Of a stretch of DNA of 64,000 nt, positions 56,480 to 64,000 are shown piece by piece. The stretch is taken from contig JAICXC010000007.1 of NCBI GenBank assembly GCA_025980665.1, forward strand, positions 1-64,000. The letters are read 5' to 3'. Every line of letters starts with the position of its first letter. Position 1 is the stretch's first letter. The notes beneath the pieces were generated by a model. The model made no database searches. It saw only the letters and a program-made list of their open reading frames with translations, and had not been told where the DNA came from. Both the position numbers and the translations under genes were made by a program. Source of the stretch: Bryobacteraceae bacterium (GTDB lineage: Bacteria > Acidobacteriota > Terriglobia > Bryobacterales > Bryobacteraceae).

Positions 56480-57595
56480 TCAGCCCAACAGCCAACTTAG
56501 CGTCTTGAATGGATCGCTGAGCTTCGCGTTAATGCCGTAAGCCGAGGAAGGTTCGTATCCGCAATGCACCATGCATTGATCGCAGCGCGGATCGTTGCCG
56601 GAACCGTAATTTTCCCACGGGGTCTTGGTCATGAGATCTTCGAAGGTCTCATGATGCGCGTCCGTGATCAGATAACACGGGCCTTTCCAGCCTTTGACGT
56701 TATAGGTCGGGTTGCCCCATGCGGTGCAGGGAAGGTCGCGATCGCCCTTGAGGAAATCCATGTACACGGGCGACGAGACCAGCGGGAAACGCTTGGCCAG
56801 CTTATCGATGTCCTTGAACTTCTCGTAGATGTCCTCGCGCGTCATGAAGATTTCCTGGTCGTTCACCGAGGAATAGCCGTAGGCCGGCGAAATGGTGTGC
56901 CCGTCGACCTTGAACTGCCCGAGGAAAGTGTACAGCTCCTCGATCTCGTTCATATCGGTTTCGCGATACACGGTGGTGTTGGTGAATACTTTGAATCCGT
57001 TCTCCTTGGCGATACGAATCCCTTCGATAGCGGCTTTGAACACGCCCTCGCGCTCCACCGCCAGATCGTGATTCTTCTCCATGCCATCCAGGTGAACATT
57101 CAAAACCAAACCCGCGTCGGGCTTAAATTCCTTAAGCCGCTTGGCGATGAACATGCCGTTGGTGCAGAGTTGAATGTATTTGCCGCGCTTCAGGATTTCC
57201 TGGCAGAGCTGCGGCAGCTCCGGATAGAGAAACGGCTCTCCACCGCAGATCGAAATCATCGGCGCGCCGCACTCGTCGACCGCCTTCAGGCATTGTTCCA
57301 GCGTCAGCCGCGAGCTAATGGAGGTTTCGTATTCGCGAATACGCCCGCAGCCGGTGCAGGTCAAATTGCAGGCGTGCAGCGGCTCGAGCATCATCACCAG
57401 TGGAAAACGCTTGCTCAGCATCGGATGCGGCTTGCGATCCGCGCGCGCCGACGGAATCTGCGCGTGCACGATGCGGAAGGGATTCTTCGCATCCTCGGTA
57501 TGGCCCAGGTTCTTCTGCCACTCGGGGCGCGGCCGCAGCTTGTTTTTGGCGATGTAGGTCGCCATGCTGGCCGCCTGGGAAATCGGAAATCTCAT
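56480..57595 (-). CDS. hpnH: Radical SAM adenosylhopane synthase HpnH
   Basis: LEPLHACNLTCTGCGRIREYE...MISICGGEPFLYPELPQLCQEILKRGKYIQLCTNGMF; CxxxCxxC (CNLTCTGC). Confidence 0.95.
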   Translation of the reverse strand: MRFPISQAASMATYIAKNKLRPRPEWQKNLGHTEDAKNPFRIVHAQIPSARADRKPHPMLSKRFPLVMMLEPLHACNLTCTGCGRIREYETSISSRLTLEQCLKAVDECGAPMISICGGEPFLYPELPQLCQEILKRGKYIQLCTNGMFIAKRLKEFKPDAGLVLNVHLDGMEKNHDLAVEREGVFKAAIEGIRIAKENGFKVFTNTTVYRETDMNEIEELYTFLGQFKVDGHTISPAYGYSSVNDQEIFMTREDIYEKFKDIDKLAKRFPLVSSPVYMDFLKGDRDLPCTAWGNPTYNVKGWKGPCYLITDAHHETFEDLMTKTPWENYGSGNDPRCDQCMVHCGYEPSSAYGINAKLSDPFKTLSWLLG

Positions 57596-59520
57596 GACTG
57601 GGTTGCTCCTCGTGCTTTCCGGTAGGCTGCCAGCGCCAAGACCGGGAAGGAATGCCGGTAAAGATGGTATTGCAGATAAAAGACGCCCGGGAATCCGGTG
57701 CCGGTGGACAAATCCTCTTTCCAGCCGCCTGAACTGCGCTGGGTTTCAATCAGGTATTCGACGCCTTTGTGGAGGCTACTGCTGGTGGTGTCGCCTCCGG
57801 CAATCAACCCTAGTATCGCCCAGGCCGTTTGGGAGGGCGTGCTGTGGTCGGGAGTGAAAGTCTCGTTGTTATAACTGGCGCAACTCTCGCCCCAGCCGCC
57901 ATCGGCATTCTGAATGGAACGCAGCCATTCGCCGGCGCGCAGGATGTAGGCTTCCCGGTCGCTTTCGCCAGAAGCTTGCACTCCGCGCAGTGCCAGGTAA
58001 GTGCCGTAGATGTAATCCACACCCCAGCGCCCGTACCAGCTTCCATCGGATTCTTGAGTCTTTTTGAGGAAGGCGATCCCGCGGCGCACGGCCTCGTGGC
58101 TATTCGGGACGCCGCACGCGGCGAGGGCTTCGAGCACGCGCCCGGTGATGTCCGGACAGGTGGGATCGAGCATGGCGTTGTGATCGGCGAAGGGAACGCT
58201 GCTCAGAAAATTCCAGTTATTATCGACATCGAACGCCGCCCATCCGCCATCCGCGCCTTGCATCGCCAGGAGCCAGTTAACCGCCCGTTTGCGGGCCGCT
58301 TTCTGCGCTTCTGGATCGGAAGCCCTGGATTGCGAGAGGGCCAAAAGAACCTGCGCGGTGTCGTCGATATCGGGATACCATTCGTTGGCAAACTCGAAAT
58401 ACCATCCTGAAGGCTCGACGTTTGGTCGCTTGACGCTCCAATCGCCCTTGTGCCGCACTTCCTTCGTAAGCAGCCAGTCCGCCGCCGGCGTCAGAGTATG
58501 CGCCGGCAGGCATCCCGATTCGCCCAGAACGTGCACCGCGATGGCGGTGTCCCAAACCGGCGAGTAGCAGGGCTGGAAGAAGAAGCCGCGATGATCGTCG
58601 ATCATCAGGTTCATGAACTGGCGCGTGGCTTCCTGTACATCAGGATGATCGGGAGGATACCCGAGCAGGTCCAACGCCATCACCACGTACATCATCGAAG
58701 GGTAAATGGCGCCTAATCCATCGGAATGGCGCGTCCGCGCAAGAATCCATTGCTCCGCGCGCCGAATAGCACGCGTACGCAAACTCCGTGACCCATGCCG
58801 TTCCCACAATTTCAGCAGCCGGTCTGCGACGAAGAAAAAATTGCCCCAGCTCAGGATCTTCTCGCGATCCACGAAAGCCAGCGGGACTCCCGGTACAAAT
58901 AATTCCTCGACATTGAATCCTGCGGGCACTGGCCGGCGCGGATTCATGGAGTGCAGGATCGAGAGCGGCGTGACGATCGCGCGCGTCCAGGAGGACATCT
59001 CGTAGATCAGGTTGCCCGCGAGGTTCAGCTCGGGAGGAATCGACGGCGTGTGCTCACGCGGGTACAGCCCAAACAGACTGAGGTTGATCTTGACGTAGCT
59101 ATTGGCAGATTGCAGGCCGCCCAGGGCAAGGATGCGCTCCCGCAGGCGAACCATATCGGCGTTGCTTGCGTCCACACCGGCCAACTTCAGCGCCACATAC
59201 GCTTTGATACTGGCGCTGACCTCGGAAGGGCCCTTTTCGTAAATGCTAAAACCGCCGTCAGCCAATTGGCGGGCCAGGATGGATCGCACCGCCTTATCGA
59301 CCAGTCCCCGTGTGGGCGGGTTCCAAACTCCGTCCTGGGGTGGATGCCGCCACAGCTCCAGAAGAATGAAGTCCGATTCGAGCGTGGTGTCCGCGGTTAG
59401 CTCGCCGCACCAATAGCCTTCACCGGCCCGCCGGCTGAGAAGATAGTCGGCGGCGCGGCGCAACGTCGCGGACGACGTTGACAGCAGAGTGTCCGCAATT
59501 TGCAGACTAGGACTGCTCAT
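57592..59520 (-). CDS. shc: Squalene-hopene cyclase
   Basis: QW motifs (GADGGWAAFDVDNNW, ESDGSWYGRWGVDYIYGTY, NADGGWGESCASY); DVDN in place of the usual DxDD-type region context needs alignment. Confidence 0.95.
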   Translation of the reverse strand: MSSPSLQIADTLLSTSSATLRRAADYLLSRRAGEGYWCGELTADTTLESDFILLELWRHPPQDGVWNPPTRGLVDKAVRSILARQLADGGFSIYEKGPSEVSASIKAYVALKLAGVDASNADMVRLRERILALGGLQSANSYVKINLSLFGLYPREHTPSIPPELNLAGNLIYEMSSWTRAIVTPLSILHSMNPRRPVPAGFNVEELFVPGVPLAFVDREKILSWGNFFFVADRLLKLWERHGSRSLRTRAIRRAEQWILARTRHSDGLGAIYPSMMYVVMALDLLGYPPDHPDVQEATRQFMNLMIDDHRGFFFQPCYSPVWDTAIAVHVLGESGCLPAHTLTPAADWLLTKEVRHKGDWSVKRPNVEPSGWYFEFANEWYPDIDDTAQVLLALSQSRASDPEAQKAARKRAVNWLLAMQGADGGWAAFDVDNNWNFLSSVPFADHNAMLDPTCPDITGRVLEALAACGVPNSHEAVRRGIAFLKKTQESDGSWYGRWGVDYIYGTYLALRGVQASGESDREAYILRAGEWLRSIQNADGGWGESCASYNNETFTPDHSTPSQTAWAILGLIAGGDTTSSSLHKGVEYLIETQRSSGGWKEDLSTGTGFPGVFYLQYHLYRHSFPVLALAAYRKARGATQS

Positions 59521-60497
59521 ACCCGTGCGACAGTTTGCAATTGCACCGTGCGCGTCAGCTCGGCAGGCAGGTTGAAACGCACGTCCTCTTCTTTGACTTC
59601 CATCTCCTCCAACTGCGCGAAACCTCTTTGCTGAAGAAAATCCACCAGCTGCTCGACCAGGTTCTCGGGCGCCGATGCTCCAGCCGTCACCGCTACCGTT
59701 TGGATATTGTCGAGCCACGGCTGCTGGACCTCGGTCAGATCGTCAACAAGGTATGCTGGCACGCCCATCTTCTCGCAAACTTCCACTAAACGGCGCGAAT
59801 TCGAGCTATTCTGCGAACCCACCACCAGCAGCAGCTCGCACAGTGGAACTACCGCCTTCACTGCTACTTGCCGGTTTTCAGTCGCGTAGCAAATATCCTG
59901 CGCCGCCGGTCCCTGAATCTTGGGGAACTTCTCTTTGAGACGCACCACGATGTCCCGGGTTTCATCCAGGCTCAAGGTGGTCTGCGTGATGAAGGAAACG
60001 CGCTCCGGATCGGCAACCTCCAGGCGGTCTACATCTTCCACGGTCGACACCAGCGCGGTGGCTTCCGGAGCTTCTCCCAGCGTGCCAATCACCTCATCGT
60101 GATCCTTATGGCCGATAAGAACGATGGTGAAGCCCTTACGCGCAAACTTCACCGCTTCCAAATGGACCTTGGTCACTAGAGGGCAGGTGGCATCGATCAC
60201 TTTCAGGCTTCGCTGCCGGGCCTGATTCCGCACTTCGGGTGAGACACCGTGGGCGCTGAAGATGACCCGCGCACCCGCGGGTACTTCCTCCAGCTCCTCG
60301 ACGAAAATGGCTCCCAACGCGCGAAGCTCTTCCACCACGTGGCGGTTGTGGACGATTTCCTTCCGCACGTAGATCGGCGCTCCATACATGTTTAGAGCGA
60401 TCTTCACGACGTCGATGGCGCGTACCACTCCGGCGCAAAAGCCTCGTGGCCGCAACAAGATAATCTTCTTCCCCGCTGCGGACATAGGGGTGGACAT
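59517..60497 (-). CDS. ispH: 4-hydroxy-3-methylbut-2-enyl diphosphate reductase IspH
   Basis: KKIILLRPRGFCAGVVRAIDVVK...VRKEIVHNRHVVEELRALGAIFVEEL...VIFSAHGVSPEVRNQA...VVGSQNSSNSRRLVEV; ATGA overlap with shc. Confidence 0.95.
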   Translation of the reverse strand: MSTPMSAAGKKIILLRPRGFCAGVVRAIDVVKIALNMYGAPIYVRKEIVHNRHVVEELRALGAIFVEELEEVPAGARVIFSAHGVSPEVRNQARQRSLKVIDATCPLVTKVHLEAVKFARKGFTIVLIGHKDHDEVIGTLGEAPEATALVSTVEDVDRLEVADPERVSFITQTTLSLDETRDIVVRLKEKFPKIQGPAAQDICYATENRQVAVKAVVPLCELLLVVGSQNSSNSRRLVEVCEKMGVPAYLVDDLTEVQQPWLDNIQTVAVTAGASAPENLVEQLVDFLQQRGFAQLEEMEVKEEDVRFNLPAELTRTVQLQTVARV

Positions 60498-60544
60498 AGC
60501 TTCGATTATAACAACTCAGCTTCAATGGGCGCGCCATCGGCTTG

Positions 60545-60556
60545 CATTAATTAATG
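60545..60556. promoter_or_regulatory. AT-rich 12-bp palindrome CATTAATTAATG upstream of the ispH-hopanoid operon
   Basis: Perfect palindrome in the intergenic region, about 35 bp upstream of a minus-strand TATAAT at 60506-60511. Confidence 0.4.
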
Positions 60557-60788
60557 GACATTCATTTAGTCATCGAATTTCCAGAATTACATTTTTGACG
60601 GGGTGTTTTCGACGCAGGAGAGCTTCTCCCAACGTCCGTTTCTAACCAACCACTTCGATGCCCCGCCAAAAAAGACTTCCGGATGGCCGACCATACGTCG
60701 GCTTACTGATCTCGTCCGGGCCTCCACTCGCTGCCGTTGGCGTTGCGCAGCCGTCTGGAACCGCAAACCCGGAACCCGAGATGACCTG

Positions 60789-63700
60789 CTAAAACAGAAG
60801 CTTCACGGCAAACTGAATCTGACGGGAATTGGTGGTGGTCGCCGTGATCTTACCGAACGTCGGGTTGGGAGCGCCACCGCCGTTCACAGTCTGCACGAAC
60901 GCGGACGCGTTGGGCAATGCGAAATTAGCGTGGTTGAGCAGGTTGAAGAACTCGGCGCGGAACTGAAGACGGACTTGTTCCTTGATGGTCGTCTCCTTCA
61001 TCACTGCGTAGTCGAGGTTTACGACTCCGGGACCGGCCAGGAAGTCGCGTTGCAGATTGCCCAGCGTGCCGGGAGCCGGAAGACTGAAGCCGGCCGGATT
61101 CGCCCAATGGTTAATGTCACCGGTCATGATTGTATCCGCCGGCAATGCAAGGTTGGGACGCTCGCTGCCGGCCACGACGGTTCCGGCCTGGTCGAATCCG
61201 ACGGTGACGTTCCACGGCGAGCCACTCTGGACGCCGAGTCCGCCGCTCATCTGCCAGCCTTTGACGAAGATATTTTGATTAAATGGAAACACGTAAACTC
61301 CACTGAGCCTGAAAACCTGCGGCCGGTCAAACAGGCATCGTCCGCGATCAAAAGACCCGTTCTGAGGGTTCGACCAGGGTATGCCGCCTTCCAGCCCATA
61401 CGTGCCGGAAGCATTGTCCATGCACTTCGACCAGGTATAAGAAAGCTGGGATTGCAGACCGTGCGCGAAGCGCCGGTTCACCCCCACCTGTAAGGAGTGA
61501 TAACTTGAGTCGGCCACAGGAGCCTCGCTGCTCAGGGCCGCGCCCGCCGGATTGAGTCGGGGGTTGCTGGTGATGCCAATGGCTGTTGGCCCCTTGGGAA
61601 CGCCGAAGACCTGGACACCGTTTACCAAAGTCGGCAGCACAGGATTAATGTCGCGGGCGCCATACAGATGCAAGCCGCGCGAGCCAACGTAGCCCACGGT
61701 CAACGTTGTGGAGTCGATCAACTGCCGCTGAATATTGAAATTCCACTGATACATCTCGGGGGTAACGTTGGTGTTATAGTCGACCCCCACAAGCTGTGCC
61801 GGCGGCGGCAGCGCGCCCGGGAATGGATTGGGAAACTGGGGCAAGGGTACGAAAGCGAGGGCGTAAGGCGGATTAAAGTAATAGCCCGACGCGTAGCTGC
61901 GGGCACGAATCGGGTTATAAAAGATTCCGAATCCCGCGCGGATCGCAGTCTTATGATCGCCGAATGGATCGTAGGCGATACCAATCCTAGGATCGAAATT
62001 CCTCACCGAGGGATTGGAGGCGAACACGTTGGGCACCTTCTGGAACGTCCCAAAAGGCGGGTTGATCAGGGTATTGAGCGAGTGCACGTTGGTGGTGGGA
62101 TTGGTCACAAACTCATAGCGGAGTCCCACGTTCACCGTTAAATTACGACGCGCCTTCCACTCATCCTGGATATATCCGTCCACTTCGATTTCGCGGAAGT
62201 CGCGATAGGAATCCGTGAACCCCGGTTCCGGTCCCTGGAAGAGGCTCGGAGAACCTTGCAAGAAGGCGGTCAAGCCAGGAAACGTATAGAAACCGCCCCA
62301 CCATCCTTGTTGCTGGAAGTTGCTTTGAACTCTGCTGAAGAATCCGCCAAACCGCAGGTTGTGGGCCCCGTGCGTCCAGATTACATCGTCCCCCAGAGGG
62401 AATTTGTTTTGCACTTCCAGGAGCGGCGCGTAGATGCTCGTCCCGAGCGATGCCAGGCCGGTGACGTTCACTCCGCCGTTCTGCCCGCGCTCGGGAAAGA
62501 AATCCAGAGCAGAGCTCTGGTCCGGATTGGCTTGCGTATCCGTTTCACGCGTCCGTGTGAAGCTGAAGCGCAACAGGTTCACCAACGTGGGTGAAATCAC
62601 CCGCCGCCACTCGATGGTCGCGAATTGGTTGCGGGTAGCGCCGATTTCCGGCCAGCGGGGGGGCAAGGGCGAACCAAGAAAAGGCAGCGTGGTGTCACCG
62701 TGATCCCGCACGTAACGCACGAACAGGGAATCCTTGCTCGACAGGTTGTAATCGACCCGCGCCAGAAGGTAGTTTTCGGTGCCGGTTTGCGTGTCCGCTT
62801 CCGCGATGGAGCCTACTCCGCCCACTAAGGTCGTAGTGGGCAGCGGGTACAGCGCCAGAAGCGGAGCGATCTTCGGATTGACGCCGACGCTGACTCCGTT
62901 GACGATCCCGTTATGGGCGTTGGCGTCGGGGACCAGTGCGATCACGGTCTGACCCAAGGAGTTGCGCAGCTCTTCGTCGTTGACGAAGAAGAACAGCTTG
63001 TCCTTCTTGACCGGGCCGCCCAGGCTGCCGCCGAACTGGTTCTGACTGAACGCAGCCTTGGGAGCATTATTCGCATTTTCGAAAAAGTTAGCAGCGTCCA
63101 AGGCGCTGTTGCGCACGAATTCATAACCGGAGCCATGAAAAGCGTTGGTCCCGGATCTGCTGACCGCGTTGACCACCGCGCCGTTGCCGCCGAACTGCGC
63201 GCTATAGGTATTGGTGAGGAGCGAAAACTCCGCGATCGCTTCGATGCCGAGGGTGGTGCCCATCACGCCCGATCCAGACCCGTGAGCCCAGAAACCTTGA
63301 ATATCGGTGTTATCCAAAAGATATGCCTGGCCCTCCGACCGCGCACCGGAAACGCTAAAGTTGTTCTCGACGCCGTACAGGAGATTTCGCCCCCCGTTTC
63401 CGATCTGCGACCCGGACGACACTCCAGGCGCCAGTGACACCAGATCCGTGAAGTTGCGCCCGTTAAGCGGGAGGTTGTTGATTTGCGTTTGCTCCACGTA
63501 GGAAGCGACCGAAGAGGAGAGGGTATCCACCTGCGAAACCTGAGACTCCACGGTTACCGCCTGCTGGGTTTGTCCCACGGCGAGCGAAAAATCGACGACA
63601 CTCTGCGCGCCGACGGTCAGCGTGATGCCCGTGTGAACTACGGTTTGAAAGCCCGGCGCGGAAGCCTGCGCTTCATAATTCCCGATGGGAAGCTCCACAA

Positions 63701-63932
63701 TGCTGTAGCGGCCCTGCGCGTCGGCCGGCGTCTGCTGAACCTGGCCGGTCGCGATATTCTTCACCTGAACCGACGCCCTCGGAATGGTGGCGCCGGAGGG
63801 ATCGGTCACCGTCCCTGAGACCGCGCCGGTAGCGCCCTGCGCATTCAGCCGGCCGGACATAACGAATCCAAACGCTAGCACCACGCCCATCGCCCAAGCG
63901 AGGCGAGCACGGCAACAGGAATCTAAAGCCAT
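60789..63932 (-). CDS. TonB-dependent receptor (Oar-like) with N-terminal carboxypeptidase regulatory-like domain
   Basis: GAVSGTVTDPSGATIPRASVQVKNIATGQ...LPLNGRNFTDLVSLAPGV...SRSGTNAFHGSGYEFVRNSALDAANFF...GGSLGGPVKKDKLFFFVNDE. Confidence 0.93.
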   Translation of the reverse strand: MALDSCCRARLAWAMGVVLAFGFVMSGRLNAQGATGAVSGTVTDPSGATIPRASVQVKNIATGQVQQTPADAQGRYSIVELPIGNYEAQASAPGFQTVVHTGITLTVGAQSVVDFSLAVGQTQQAVTVESQVSQVDTLSSSVASYVEQTQINNLPLNGRNFTDLVSLAPGVSSGSQIGNGGRNLLYGVENNFSVSGARSEGQAYLLDNTDIQGFWAHGSGSGVMGTTLGIEAIAEFSLLTNTYSAQFGGNGAVVNAVSRSGTNAFHGSGYEFVRNSALDAANFFENANNAPKAAFSQNQFGGSLGGPVKKDKLFFFVNDEELRNSLGQTVIALVPDANAHNGIVNGVSVGVNPKIAPLLALYPLPTTTLVGGVGSIAEADTQTGTENYLLARVDYNLSSKDSLFVRYVRDHGDTTLPFLGSPLPPRWPEIGATRNQFATIEWRRVISPTLVNLLRFSFTRTRETDTQANPDQSSALDFFPERGQNGGVNVTGLASLGTSIYAPLLEVQNKFPLGDDVIWTHGAHNLRFGGFFSRVQSNFQQQGWWGGFYTFPGLTAFLQGSPSLFQGPEPGFTDSYRDFREIEVDGYIQDEWKARRNLTVNVGLRYEFVTNPTTNVHSLNTLINPPFGTFQKVPNVFASNPSVRNFDPRIGIAYDPFGDHKTAIRAGFGIFYNPIRARSYASGYYFNPPYALAFVPLPQFPNPFPGALPPPAQLVGVDYNTNVTPEMYQWNFNIQRQLIDSTTLTVGYVGSRGLHLYGARDINPVLPTLVNGVQVFGVPKGPTAIGITSNPRLNPAGAALSSEAPVADSSYHSLQVGVNRRFAHGLQSQLSYTWSKCMDNASGTYGLEGGIPWSNPQNGSFDRGRCLFDRPQVFRLSGVYVFPFNQNIFVKGWQMSGGLGVQSGSPWNVTVGFDQAGTVVAGSERPNLALPADTIMTGDINHWANPAGFSLPAPGTLGNLQRDFLAGPGVVNLDYAVMKETTIKEQVRLQFRAEFFNLLNHANFALPNASAFVQTVNGGGAPNPTFGKITATTTNSRQIQFAVKLLF

Positions 63933-64000
63933 TTAATCACCCATCCCTCAGGGGACAGTATCCCTACGGCATGGCCGAGTCAAGGGTCGCTTCGTGATAT

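Noticed and set aside
56564-57625. 353-aa plus-strand ORF antisense to hpnH
   Set aside because: High-GC shadow ORF; the minus frame encodes a clear radical SAM HpnH.
60603-61493. 296-aa plus ORF overlapping the TonB receptor C-terminus
   Set aside because: Antisense to a clear Oar-like receptor.
1-64000. CRISPR arrays, tRNA/rRNA genes, transposases, phage genes
   Set aside because: None recognised by eye; a tRNAscan/Infernal run would be needed to exclude tRNAs formally.

Overview
This 64 kb high-GC window is gene-dense and looks chromosomal. Protein features such as ADOP-type orphan permeases with PadR, DUF6152, TIGR03790 and an Oar-like TonB-dependent receptor suggest an acidobacterium (Solibacter/Bryobacter-like); this is inference, no search was run. 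Most of it is housekeeping: msrA, rimO, yacG, pgpA, cinA, nadA-nadC, a sensor kinase/NtrC-type pair, carA-carB, rpsU, surE, purM-purN, mqnE plus a UbiA-family prenyltransferase, rfbD. A long minus-strand hopanoid operon runs ispH-shc-hpnH-hpnA-hpnG-MDR-MDR-hpnC-hpnD. It contains two zinc-type medium-chain dehydrogenases in a tightly coupled arrangement, which are candidates for the side-chain reduction after HpnG. Other points worth checking: a structured minus-strand RNA candidate ending in an intrinsic terminator (29755-29845); two copies of a 23-nt hairpin element with a compensatory base-pair change; a 31-nt dispersed repeat that supplies coding termini to two genes; an acetate-kinase-like fragment abutting a frameshifted UDP-glucose dehydrogenase relic; a 44-codon relic of a MacB-like permease 3' end; an amidohydrolase-like lipoprotein lacking the TIM barrel; an EXORDIUM-like/DUF2341/LamG secreted protein; and a YheT-like hydrolase that appears to start at CTG. 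No tRNA, rRNA, CRISPR array or intact mobile element was recognised by eye.
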